Assembly: GCA_964497495.1 (NCBI GenBank)
Contig: CAZCCZ010000014.1
Span: forward strand, 1 to 64,000
DNA from: CAXXOK01 sp964497495
Lineage (GTDB): Bacteria; Bacillota; Clostridia; Christensenellales; Aristaeellaceae
Length of the DNA stretch: 64,000 nucleotides
Reading direction: 5' to 3'
Each line of letters opens with the position of its first letter. Position 1 is the first letter of the stretch. The notes beneath the pieces were generated by a model. That model had not been told where the DNA came from. It was given only the letters and a program-made list of their open reading frames with translations, and did no database searches. Shown here one piece after another: positions 6,375 to 14,092 of this stretch. A program made the translations under genes and the position numbers.

Positions 6375-7382
6375 CTATACCGTGCTGCCGCGCTTGACCA
6401 GTTCCCCGGCGAACACCGTTTTCTGGGGCGCGGCCCCGCCGCTTAACACGGTCATCAGCGTCGAAGCGCACTGGTTGCAGAGGGTTCCCAACTTGTTATC
6501 CACGCTGGTCAACTCCGGCTCGCAGCAGAGGCAGAAACTGGAGTTGTCGTACCCGATGATGGCCAGGTCGCCCGGCACGCTGCGGTTGGCGACGCGCGCG
6601 TACTTGGCCGCGCCCACGCTCAGCACGTCCTCCGAGGTAAGCACCGCATCGAACCGCACGCCTTCCCGGTCGACGGACAACAGATAATCCCGTGCTTCGG
6701 GCACGCTCATTTTATCCTCGGCGAAAAACCGGATCAGTTCCTCACGCACAGGTACGTCTCGGCTTTGCAGGCCCGCCTTATATCCCGCCAACTTTTTCTG
6801 CCCGCTGTAGTTGCGGCTGTGGTAAAGGTATAGGATATCCTTCCGGCCCGAATCCAGCAGGGTCTGCGCGGCTTCCATCGTGGCGCGGTAATCGTCGCAC
6901 AGCACGCAGTACACGTTGTCGCACGGGAACGAGGCGTTTAAAAGCACCAGCGGCACGCGCCCGGCGGCGGCGCGCAGGTACTCGTTACCCTCCGCGCTTT
7001 CCTCCACGAACGTGGAGCCCATCAGCACCATGCCGTCCACATGCTTGCCCAGAAGCAGTTCCACACCCTTCACCCGGTCGGCGTGCGCTTTTCCGGTACA
7101 GGACAGCAGGCAGTCGTACCCGCGTTCCCGAAAAGCCCGTTCCAGAAAGCTGAGCGCCTGCGCCAGGTAGGCGTCGCTCGCGTCGGGGCACAGCAGGCCG
7201 ACGGTTTTCATGCTTTTCAGCCCCAGCCCCCGCGCGAAGGCGTTGGGCACGTAGCCCTGTTGCGCCATGACCGCCAGTACGAGCTCACGCGTTTTGGGGC
7301 TTACGCGGTCGCTGTTGTTGAGCACTCGGGAAACCGTCGCGATGGATACGCCGGCCTTTTTCGATATGTCGTATATATTCAT
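6375..7382 (-). CDS. LacI-family transcriptional regulator of the uronate operon
   Basis: About 335 residues. The N-terminal LacI helix-turn-helix reads MNIYDISKKAGVSIATVSRVLN with hinge region NAFARGLGL, followed by a periplasmic-binding-protein-like effector domain. I place the start at the ATG at 7382, preceded by GGGTGG; a GTG at 7391 is an alternative. It is divergent from uxaB-kduI-eda-kdgK, so it probably represses that operon in response to a uronate intermediate such as KDG, which is inference from position. A LacI-type operator (GTAAACGCTTAC, 7399-7410) lies just upstream of its own start and suggests autoregulation. Confidence 0.88.
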   Translation of the reverse strand: MNIYDISKKAGVSIATVSRVLNNSDRVSPKTRELVLAVMAQQGYVPNAFARGLGLKSMKTVGLLCPDASDAYLAQALSFLERAFRERGYDCLLSCTGKAHADRVKGVELLLGKHVDGMVLMGSTFVEESAEGNEYLRAAAGRVPLVLLNASFPCDNVYCVLCDDYRATMEAAQTLLDSGRKDILYLYHSRNYSGQKKLAGYKAGLQSRDVPVREELIRFFAEDKMSVPEARDYLLSVDREGVRFDAVLTSEDVLSVGAAKYARVANRSVPGDLAIIGYDNSSFCLCCEPELTSVDNKLGTLCNQCASTLMTVLSGGAAPQKTVFAGELVKRGSTV

Positions 7383-7398
7383 GGATGCCACCCGTTCT

Positions 7399-7410
7399 GT
7401 AAACGCTTAC
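7399..7410. promoter_or_regulatory. LacI-family operator candidate
   Basis: GTAAACGCTTAC is a near-palindrome with the central CG typical of LacI/CcpA-family operators. It lies 17 bases upstream of the regulator's ATG. Confidence 0.5.
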
Positions 7411-7530
7411 GCATTTTACCGTCGTGTTATTATAAACCTGCCGTTTCGGAAAAGCAACCGTTTTTCTTGTTATTTCATGGTTTTCTCCATCGCCGTGACG
7501 TTTCTCCGCGCGCGATGCAAAAAATATCGG

Positions 7531-7559
7531 TTGACGAAACCATTACCGGAGCGTAAAAT
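7531..7559 (+). promoter_or_regulatory. Sigma-A promoter of the uronate operon
   Basis: TTGACG (7531-7536), a 17-base spacer, then TAAAAT (7554-7559). Transcription would start near 7566, just before the palindrome at 7570. Confidence 0.7.
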
Positions 7560-7569
7560 GGCATAAAGC

Positions 7570-7587
7570 AATGTAATTATTTACATT
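7570..7587. promoter_or_regulatory. 18-bp perfect palindrome, operator candidate
   Basis: AATGTAA-TTAT-TTACATT is a perfect inverted repeat just downstream of the predicted transcription start of the uronate operon, a position suited to repression. It lacks the central CG of LacI operators, so another regulator family (for example GntR-type) is possible. Confidence 0.5.
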
Positions 7588-7630
7588 CATTCGGACCGCC
7601 CCGAGAGCGCTCCGTACGGAGGGATATTCC

Positions 7631-9139
7631 ATGGAAAAGTTATCCGGTAAGCTTGCGGCCGCCCCGGCGCGGCCCGTGAAAGTTCTGCAGTTCGGCGAAG
7701 GCAACTTCCTGCGCGCTTTTGTGGATTATATGCTGGATATCGCCAACGAACAGGGCCGGTTCGACGGCGGCGTCGTGCTGGTCAAGCCCATCCCCTTCGG
7801 TTCTCTGGCAGCCTTTCACGAGCAGGATTGCCGTTACACCGTGCTCCTGCGCGGGCTGGAGAACGGGCAAAAGGTGGAAAAGGCCCGGCTGGTAACCTGC
7901 GTTGCGGACGCGGTGGACGCCTGCGCCGAGTACGAAAAATACGCGGCCTTCGCGCGGCTGGACACGCTCCGTTTCATCGTAAGCAACACCACCGAGGCGG
8001 GTATCGTACTGGACGAAAACGACCGGTTCGAACTGACGCCGCCCGAAAGCTACCCCGGCAAGCTGACCAAATTTCTTTTCGAGCGCGCGGAGGCCTTCGG
8101 CTACGCCGAGAACAAGGGGCTGATCGTGCTGCCCGTGGAACTGATCGACGATAACGGCGTGATGCTGGAACGCTGCGTGAAAGCGCTGGCGGAAAAATGG
8201 GGGCTGGGCGCGCGCTTCCTCCGGTGGCTGGACGAGGCCTGCGTGTTCGCCTCCACGCTGGTGGACCGCATCGTGACCGGCTACCCGCGCGAGGAAGCCG
8301 AAGCGCTCTGGCAGAAGCTCGGCTACGAGGATCGCCTGCTGGATACCGCCGAGCCCTTCGGCCTATGGGTGATCGAGTCAAAAAAGGACATCTCGGGGGA
8401 ACTGCCCCTGCCGGAATGCGGGCTGCCCGTGGTCTTCACCGACAACCAGAAGCCGTACAAACAGCGCAAGGTGCGCATCCTGAACGGCGCGCACACCTCC
8501 TTCGTACCTGCGGCCTTCCTGTGCGGGCACAACATCGTGCTGGAGGCGATGAACGACCCGCTGATTCTCCGTTTCATGGAAAGCACGATCCATGACGAGA
8601 TCATTCCGACGCTCGACCTGCCCCGTGACGACCTACTTTCCTTCGCGGACGCGGTTACCGGCCGTTTCCGCAACCCGTACATCAAGCACGCGCTGCTCTC
8701 CATCTGCCTGAACTCCGTATCCAAGTGGCGCGCGCGCTGCCTGCCCAGCCTTCTGCGGTACCGGGAGCTTACGGGCGCGTTGCCGAAACGCCTTACGTTC
8801 TCGCTGGCGGCGCTGCTGGCGCTTTACCGGAACGGAACGGTGCGGGACGGCGCGCTGGTCTGCCTTCGGAACGGCGAACCCTACGCCCTCCGGGACGACG
8901 AAGCCGTGCTGGCCTTCTTCGCGGCCAACCGCGACGTTTCCTCGGCGGACCTGACCCGGCGCTTCCTTTCCCGCGAGGATTTCTTCGGCTTCGACCTGAC
9001 GCTGATCCCCGGCCTCGCCGCGTCCGTCGCCGAATCGCTGGAAGCGATCCGGCAAAACGACGTCCGCGCTGCGATGGAAATGGAATTTGAGCAGGGTGCC
9101 GGCAACCGGGAGGAGAACCGGTACCACACGCCGAAATGA
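7631..9139 (+). CDS. uxaB: Tagaturonate reductase (altronate oxidoreductase)
   Basis: Member of the mannitol dehydrogenase family, 502 residues, the usual length for UxaB. It reduces D-tagaturonate to D-altronate with NADH in galacturonate breakdown. The N-terminus KVLQFGEGNFLRAFVDY is the family's Rossmann motif, and NGAHTSFVPAAFLCG with the later AFLCGHNIV region belongs to the long-chain polyol dehydrogenase C-terminal domain. GGAGGG precedes the ATG. It is first in the operon and sits behind a good promoter. The isomerase (uxaC) and altronate dehydratase (uxaA) needed to complete this branch are not in the window. Fructuronate reductase (UxuB) is the nearest alternative, but the FGEGNFLRAF form favours UxaB. 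Confidence 0.87.
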   Translation: MEKLSGKLAAAPARPVKVLQFGEGNFLRAFVDYMLDIANEQGRFDGGVVLVKPIPFGSLAAFHEQDCRYTVLLRGLENGQKVEKARLVTCVADAVDACAEYEKYAAFARLDTLRFIVSNTTEAGIVLDENDRFELTPPESYPGKLTKFLFERAEAFGYAENKGLIVLPVELIDDNGVMLERCVKALAEKWGLGARFLRWLDEACVFASTLVDRIVTGYPREEAEALWQKLGYEDRLLDTAEPFGLWVIESKKDISGELPLPECGLPVVFTDNQKPYKQRKVRILNGAHTSFVPAAFLCGHNIVLEAMNDPLILRFMESTIHDEIIPTLDLPRDDLLSFADAVTGRFRNPYIKHALLSICLNSVSKWRARCLPSLLRYRELTGALPKRLTFSLAALLALYRNGTVRDGALVCLRNGEPYALRDDEAVLAFFAANRDVSSADLTRRFLSREDFFGFDLTLIPGLAASVAESLEAIRQNDVRAAMEMEFEQGAGNREENRYHTPK

Positions 9140-9170
9140 TGGGAAAACAATCTGTGAAGGAGGCCTCTCC

Positions 9171-10001
9171 ATGGAAGTGCGCACCGCGTGTTCTCCCGCC
9201 GACGTGAAGGGTTACGATACGACCCGTCTACGGAAAGAGTTCCTGATCGAAGACCTGTTTACGCCCGATGAGATCAGGCTGGTTTACAGCCACGTAGACC
9301 GCATCATCGCGGGCAGCGCCGTGCCGATCGCCCGGCCGCTTTCGCTGTCCTCCGGCGCGGAACTGCACGCCGAATATTTTCTGGATCGCAGGGAACTGGG
9401 CGTTATCAACATCGGCGGAGCCGGGTTTGTTACCGTGGACGGCGAACGGTACGCCCTGCGCAACCGCGACGGCCTGTACTTGGGCATGGGTGCCAAGGAA
9501 GTGCGGTTTGAAAGCGCCTCGACTGTGGAGCCCGCGAAGTTCTACCTGAACAGCGCGCCCGCCCACCGCGCCTGCCCCACCGTGCTCATGAAACCGGAAA
9601 ACTGCGTGCGCGTGGAGCTGGGCTCGGCTGCGGAAAGCAACCACCGCACCATCTGTAAATATATCCTGCCCGGCCAGGTGGAAAGCTGCCAGCTCGTCAT
9701 GGGCATGACCACCCTGCTGCCCGGCAGCGTATGGAACACCATGCCCTGCCACACGCACGACCGCCGTATGGAGGTCTACCTGTATTTCGATCTGCCCGAA
9801 AACGCGCTGGTTTTCCACTACATGGGCGAGCCGTCGGAGACCCGCCATATCGTGATGCGCAACCAGCAGGCGGTCATCAGCCCCAGTTGGTCCATCCACA
9901 GCGCCAGCGGCACGCAGGCGTATACCTTCATCTGGGGCATGGTCGGTGAAAACCAGGCTTTCGACGATATGGACGCCGTGGCGATGGCGGATCTGCGCTG
10001 A
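9171..10001 (+). CDS. kduI: 5-keto-4-deoxyuronate isomerase
   Basis: A 276-residue cupin-fold metal isomerase, full length for KduI. It converts 5-keto-4-deoxyuronate, the product of oligogalacturonide lyase, to 2,5-diketo-3-deoxygluconate. The zinc-ligand stretch is PCHTHDRRMEVYLYF (about residues 195-209), and a later conserved block reads SPSWSIHSASGT. GAAGGAGG is placed well for the ATG at 9171. It lies 31 bases after uxaB in the same operon. Its presence shows that unsaturated uronates from pectin lyases are used, in addition to the free uronate handled by uxaB. Confidence 0.93.
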   Translation: MEVRTACSPADVKGYDTTRLRKEFLIEDLFTPDEIRLVYSHVDRIIAGSAVPIARPLSLSSGAELHAEYFLDRRELGVINIGGAGFVTVDGERYALRNRDGLYLGMGAKEVRFESASTVEPAKFYLNSAPAHRACPTVLMKPENCVRVELGSAAESNHRTICKYILPGQVESCQLVMGMTTLLPGSVWNTMPCHTHDRRMEVYLYFDLPENALVFHYMGEPSETRHIVMRNQQAVISPSWSIHSASGTQAYTFIWGMVGENQAFDDMDAVAMADLR

Positions 10002-10149
10002 TCCCCGTATTCCCCCAACGGCTGTCCGTCAGGCTGCCTGAAAGGGCGGAGCGTTTGGCGGATAGTGTGTGGAACCGATTCCACCATTTCGGTATACCTA
10101 TATATACTTGTCAATCCAAAGAATACGAATCAGAAAGGGAGATAACGGT

Positions 10150-11106
10150 ATGGACATGATTGAAAAACTGTCCCTGGCCGGCATCGTGCCGGTCATCAAG
10201 GTGGAGGACCCCGACGACGCGGTGCCCCTGTGCAAGGCACTGAGCGACGGCGGCCTGCCGGTGGCTGAAATCACTTTCCGTTCCGACGCCGCGGAGGAAT
10301 CCATCCGCCGCGTACATCAGGAATTGCCGGAAGTCCTGCTGGGCGCCGGCACGGTGCTGACCACCGAGCAGGTGGACCGCGCGGTGGCCGCGGGCGCGGC
10401 CTACATCGTAAGCCCCGGCCTGAACCCCGAAGTGGTGAAGCACTGCCAGCAAACCGGTGTGCCGGTGGTGCCCGGCTGCGCGAACCCCAGCGACATCGAG
10501 CTTGCGCTCTCGCTGGGCCTGAACACGGTCAAATTCTTCCCCGCTGAAGCGCTGGGCGGTCTGCCCCTGATCAAGGCCATGAGCGCGCCCTTCGGCAACG
10601 TGCGCTTCCTTCCCACCGGCGGCGTGAACGAAACCAACCTGCTGGATTACCTCGCCTTTCCCAAGGTGGTCGCCTGCGGCGGCAGTTGGATGGTGGACGG
10701 TAAAGCGATCGCGGACAAGGACTGGAAGAAGATCGAAGCGCTCACCCGCAGCGCCGTGGAGAAAATGCTGGGCTTCGAGCTGGTGCACGTCGGCATCAAC
10801 AGCGGCAGCCCGGAGCGGGCCATGAAGGACGCCGAAGCCCTGTGCAGGTTACTGGGTTGGGAAATCAAGGACGGCAACAGTTCCACCTTCACCGGCGTCG
10901 CTTTCGAAATGATGAAAAAGCCCTTCCGCGGCACACACGGGCACATCGCCATCGGCTGCAACGACATCCGTCGCGCGCAATGGCACGTGGAACAACGCGG
11001 ATTCGCAATCGACCCGGAGAGCGCCTATTATAAGAACGGCGCGCTCAAGGCGATCTATCTAATGGACGAGATCGCCGGTTTCGCGTTCCACCTGCTGCAA
11101 AAATGA
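10150..11106 (+). CDS. eda: KDPG/KHG aldolase fused to a C-terminal VOC-like domain
   Basis: Residues 1 to about 205 form a class I aldolase that splits 2-keto-3-deoxy-6-phosphogluconate into pyruvate and glyceraldehyde-3-phosphate. The Schiff-base lysine is Lys128 in TVKFFPAEA, with Glu40 and Arg44 in VAEITFR. Residues about 209-318 add a domain beginning FELVHVGINSGSPERA and ending AGFAFHLLQK, whose HVGI and DIRRAQWH elements look like a glyoxalase/VOC (beta-alpha-beta-beta-beta) unit; its role is unknown. The enteric enzyme stops near 213 residues. The start at 10150 follows AAAGGGAG. The 148-base gap before it has a possible weak promoter (TATATA region near 10097) but nothing firm. Confidence 0.88.
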   Translation: MDMIEKLSLAGIVPVIKVEDPDDAVPLCKALSDGGLPVAEITFRSDAAEESIRRVHQELPEVLLGAGTVLTTEQVDRAVAAGAAYIVSPGLNPEVVKHCQQTGVPVVPGCANPSDIELALSLGLNTVKFFPAEALGGLPLIKAMSAPFGNVRFLPTGGVNETNLLDYLAFPKVVACGGSWMVDGKAIADKDWKKIEALTRSAVEKMLGFELVHVGINSGSPERAMKDAEALCRLLGWEIKDGNSSTFTGVAFEMMKKPFRGTHGHIAIGCNDIRRAQWHVEQRGFAIDPESAYYKNGALKAIYLMDEIAGFAFHLLQK

Positions 11107-11147
11107 GTTCCGGTTGAATACGGCCGGACGGGAAAGGGTGTACGAGT

Positions 11148-12185
11148 ATGGGCGATACCATCGTGACTTTCGGCGAGATCATGCTCCGTTTGAAGAGTCC
11201 CGGATACGAGCGGCTGTTCCAGACCCCGGCGCTGGAGGCCACCTTCGGCGGCGGCGAGGCCAACGTGGCGGTGAGTCTGGCCAACTTCGGCTTGGACGCG
11301 CGGTACGTGACCGTGCTTCCGAAAAACGACGTCGGCGAAGCTTGCCTGCGCGAACTGCGTGGTTTCGGGGTGGATACGTCGGCCATCGTCCGTAAAGACG
11401 GCCGCATGGGTATCTATTATCTGGAAACGGGCGCGGTGCAGCGCCCCAGCAAGGTGATCTACGACCGCGCGGGCAGCGCGATCGCCGAGGCCGAACCCGG
11501 CGATATCGACTGGCAGAAGGCGTTCGCGGGCGCCAAGTGGCTGCATATTACCGGCATCACCCCCGCCATCAGCGCGGGCGCGGCGGAACTGAGCCTGGAA
11601 GCGGTGAAGACCGCCAAGGCCATGGGCCTTTCCGTCAGCTGCGACCTGAACTACCGCAAGAACCTGTGGAAATACGGCAAAACCGCCGACCAGGTGATGA
11701 CGGAACTGGTGAAATACGTGGACACCATCATCGCCAACGAAGAGGATTTCCAGAAGGCGCTGCTGCTGAAGGCCGAAAGCCAAAGCGAGGTGGAAACCGG
11801 CGAGCTGAACGTGGAACAGTACCGCGCCATCGCCAGCCTGGCCATGGAAAAGTACCCCAACGTCTCCCGGGTTGCCATTACGCTACGCGAAAGCAAGAGC
11901 GCCAACCATAACGACTGGAGCGCCTGCCTGTACAACGGCCGGGATTTCTTCGTAAGCCGCAAGTACGCCATCACCGACATCGTGGACCGCGTAGGCGGCG
12001 GGGACAGCTTCGGCGGCGGCCTGATCTACGGCCTGAACGCCTACCCGGACGAAAAGACCGCGCTGGAATTCGCCGTGGCCGCGAGCTGCCTGAAGCACAC
12101 CATCGGCGGGGATTACAACCGCGTGAGCGTGAGCGAAGTGGAAGCCCTGATGAAGGGCAGCGGCTCCGGCCGCGTGCAGCGGTAA
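11148..12185 (+). CDS. kdgK: 2-keto-3-deoxygluconate kinase
   Basis: PfkB/ribokinase-family kinase of 345 residues that phosphorylates KDG to KDPG, the substrate of the aldolase just upstream. The family substrate-binding block is FGGGEANVAVSLANFG (about residues 36-51). The C-terminal anion-hole/catalytic motif reads RVGGGDSFGGGLIYGL, with Asp286 as catalytic base. It is GGGDSF where most family members have GAGDAF, a mild substitution. GAAAGGGTG precedes the ATG. Fifth-position residues cannot separate KDG kinase from related fructokinases, but the operon makes KDG the obvious substrate. Confidence 0.88.
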   Translation: MGDTIVTFGEIMLRLKSPGYERLFQTPALEATFGGGEANVAVSLANFGLDARYVTVLPKNDVGEACLRELRGFGVDTSAIVRKDGRMGIYYLETGAVQRPSKVIYDRAGSAIAEAEPGDIDWQKAFAGAKWLHITGITPAISAGAAELSLEAVKTAKAMGLSVSCDLNYRKNLWKYGKTADQVMTELVKYVDTIIANEEDFQKALLLKAESQSEVETGELNVEQYRAIASLAMEKYPNVSRVAITLRESKSANHNDWSACLYNGRDFFVSRKYAITDIVDRVGGGDSFGGGLIYGLNAYPDEKTALEFAVAASCLKHTIGGDYNRVSVSEVEALMKGSGSGRVQR

Positions 12186-12228
12186 ACCGCCGTTTCCAAA
12201 GACGGTATGCAGAAAGGGGATCAGCGAC

Positions 12229-13023
12229 GTGAAGAATCTTTTCTCCCTGAAAGGCAAGGTCGCACTGGTGACCGGCGCCAGCTACGGCATCGGCTTCGCC
12301 ATCGCCACGGGCTTCGCCCGGGCGGGTGCGACCGTCGTGTTCAACGACATCAAACAGGAACTGGTGGATAAAGGCATCGCCGCCTACCAAGCGCAGGGAA
12401 TCGCCGCGCACGGCTACGTATGCGACGTGACCGACGAAGCCGCCGTGAACGGGCTGATCGCCCGAATCGAAAAAGAAGTCGGCCCCGTGGATATTCTGGT
12501 AAACAACGCGGGCATCATCAAGCGCATCCCGATGATCGACATGACCGCCGAGCAGTTCCGCCAGGTGATCGACGTGGATCTGAACGCCCCGTTCATCGTT
12601 TCCAAGGCCGTCATCCCCTCCATGATCAAGCGCGGGCACGGCAAGATCATCAACGTCTGCTCCATGATGAGCGAACTGGGCCGCGAAACGGTTTCCGCCT
12701 ACGCGGCGGCCAAGGGCGGCCTGAAAATGCTCACGCGCAACATCTGCTCGGAATACGGCCAGTACAACATCCAGTGCAACGGCATCGGCCCCGGCTACAT
12801 CGCCACGCCGCAAACCGCGCCGCTTCGCGAAAAGCAGCCGGACGGCTCCCCGCATCCGTTCGACAGCTTCATCCTCGCCAAAACGCCCGCCAACCGCTGG
12901 GGCGACCCGGAAGACCTCGTCGGCCCCGCGGTGTTCCTGGCCAGCGAAGCCAGCGATTTCGTCAACGGCCACATTCTGTACGTGGACGGCGGTATCCTGG
13001 CGTATATCGGCAAGCAGCCGTAA
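12229..13023 (+). CDS. SDR dehydrogenase: gluconate 5-dehydrogenase / 2-dehydro-3-deoxygluconate 5-dehydrogenase
   Basis: A classical short-chain dehydrogenase of 264 residues. Cofactor motif TGASYGIG (about residues 15-22), NNAG at about 90, and catalytic Ser in NVCSMMSE with Tyr158 and Lys162 (YAAAK). The C-terminal pattern PGYIATPQTAPLR with DGGILAYIGKQP is what I associate with clostridial gluconate 5-dehydrogenases. However, the operon lacks another candidate for KduD, the enzyme that reduces 2,5-diketo-3-deoxygluconate to KDG after KduI, so it may serve that role here. The start is GTG at 12229 with AAAGGGG upstream. Enzyme class is certain; substrate is not. Confidence 0.85.
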   Translation: MKNLFSLKGKVALVTGASYGIGFAIATGFARAGATVVFNDIKQELVDKGIAAYQAQGIAAHGYVCDVTDEAAVNGLIARIEKEVGPVDILVNNAGIIKRIPMIDMTAEQFRQVIDVDLNAPFIVSKAVIPSMIKRGHGKIINVCSMMSELGRETVSAYAAAKGGLKMLTRNICSEYGQYNIQCNGIGPGYIATPQTAPLREKQPDGSPHPFDSFILAKTPANRWGDPEDLVGPAVFLASEASDFVNGHILYVDGGILAYIGKQP

Positions 13024-13045
13024 AGCCTGCCTGAAAGCCAGGCTT
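13023..13045 (+). terminator. Weak hairpin at the end of the uronate operon
   Basis: AAGCCTG (13023-13029) pairs with CAGGCTT (13039-13045). No long T run follows, and the right arm overlaps the -35 box of the thiT promoter, so termination here is only a suggestion. Confidence 0.4.
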
Positions 13046-13072
13046 GACATTCCTGTACGTTTGTTCTACAAT
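13044..13072 (+). promoter_or_regulatory. Sigma-A promoter of thiT
   Basis: TTGACA (13044-13049), 17-base spacer, TACAAT (13067-13072). The TPP aptamer begins about 13 bases downstream. Confidence 0.8.
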
Positions 13073-13084
13073 ACGACTGCGCAA

Positions 13085-13237
13085 TCTGCGCAAGGGGTGC
13101 TGACCGTTAGGTCGGCTGAGATCGGGCGAAAGCCCGGGACCCTCGAACCTGATCCGGGTAATGCCGGCGTAGGAATCAATGGAAAAATTCCTTTGATGGA
13201 TCCCGCGTTGCACTACCCGCAAGCGCGGGATTTTTCT
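13085..13237 (+). promoter_or_regulatory. TPP riboswitch with transcription terminator
   Basis: The THI-box consensus is complete: GGGGTGC (13094-13100), GGCTGAGATC near 13113, then a GGGACCC helix side and GAACCTGATCCGGGTAATGC (13145-13164), closed by CGTAGGAA. The expression platform is a terminator: ATCCCGCG (13200-13207) pairs with CGCGGGAT (13224-13231), followed by TTTTTC. Binding of thiamine pyrophosphate should favour this hairpin and shut off thiT. Twenty bases later come AAAGGAGG and the thiT ATG. Confidence 0.95.
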
Positions 13238-13255
13238 ATTAAAGGAGGATTTTCC

Positions 13256-13840
13256 ATGAACTACAACCTGAAACGCCTGACCGAAAGCGCCGTGATGCTG
13301 GCCATCGCCACGGTACTGAGCCTGATCCAGTTCTCCGGCCCGTGGGTGCTGGGCGGAAGCATCACCGCGTGCAGCATGCTGCCCATCGTGATCATCGCCA
13401 ACCGCTACGGCACCAAGTGGGGGTTGCTGACGGCGCTGACCTACAGCCTGCTGCAACTGCTACTGGGCCTGAACAACGTGCAATACGCGCCGGACGCGCT
13501 GACCGCAATCGGCATCATCGCGCTGGATTACGTGCTGGCTTTCGGCGTGCTCGGCTTCTCCGCTTCGTTCAACGGCGTCATCCGCAACCGCAGGCTGGCG
13601 ATCGTCACCGGTATCGCGGTCACGTTCTTCGGGCGCTTCCTGTGTCATTTCGCCAGCGGCGTCATCATCTGGGAGGCCCTGTGGCCCAACGCGCTCGGCT
13701 GGGCGCCCGTGGTATGGTCGCTGGCTTATAACGGCAGCTATATGCTTCCGGAAATGATCCTCACCTCGGCGGCGGCTTTCCTGCTGTATAAGCCGCTCCA
13801 GAAATTCTGGCTCGGCGAGGATCTGAAGAAGCCCGTCTGA
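13256..13840 (+). CDS. thiT: ECF-type thiamine transporter, substrate-binding subunit ThiT
   Basis: A 194-residue integral membrane S component with about six helices. It binds thiamine and works with a shared ECF energising module (EcfA, EcfA' and EcfT), which is not in this window. The late segment AYNGSYMLPE (about residues 158-167) matches the conserved thiamine-contacting region of ThiT proteins. GKW-type and CHF elements (about 120-126) also fit. AAAGGAGG lies seven bases before the ATG at 13256. A longer reading frame extends upstream, but it would translate the riboswitch, so this start is preferred. The TPP riboswitch immediately upstream supports the substrate. Confidence 0.93.
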   Translation: MNYNLKRLTESAVMLAIATVLSLIQFSGPWVLGGSITACSMLPIVIIANRYGTKWGLLTALTYSLLQLLLGLNNVQYAPDALTAIGIIALDYVLAFGVLGFSASFNGVIRNRRLAIVTGIAVTFFGRFLCHFASGVIIWEALWPNALGWAPVVWSLAYNGSYMLPEMILTSAAAFLLYKPLQKFWLGEDLKKPV

Positions 13841-13913
13841 CCGCCGTTGCCGCAGCCCCAAGCCTTCCGCCGCGCCTGTCCGGCGGAGGGAAAACGCTTT
13901 TCCAGTCGTTCTT

Positions 13914-13954
13914 CGCCGCCCGCCGCCGCTCCACGCGTCGCCGGGCGGCGTTTT
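13914..13954 (+). terminator. Intrinsic terminator after thiT
   Basis: CGCCGCCCG (13914-13922) pairs with CGGGCGGCG (13942-13950), followed by TTTT. Confidence 0.65.
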
Positions 13955-13999
13955 GGACATATTTCTATTTTTGTCCAATAAATAGACATTTCCTGTATT
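13953..13999 (+). promoter_or_regulatory. Promoter and palindromic operator candidate for the radical SAM operon
   Basis: TTGTCC (13971-13976), 17-base spacer, TGTATT (13994-13999). The inverted repeat TTGGACA (13953-13959) with TGTCCAA (13972-13978) overlaps the -35 box. The operon ends with a TetR-family gene, so this is a natural candidate for its operator. Confidence 0.45.
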
Positions 14000-14092
14000 C
14001 TGTTTCAATTTGGGACGCAATGGACCGTTTGGGCGTGCTGATTCCCAAACCGCCGATCTATAATGATTGTAACGGACAAGGAGGCGGGCGCA

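Noticed and set aside
13061..13255. N-terminal extension of ThiT
   Set aside because: The frame is open but would translate the TPP riboswitch and terminator; AAAGGAGG precedes the ATG at 13256.
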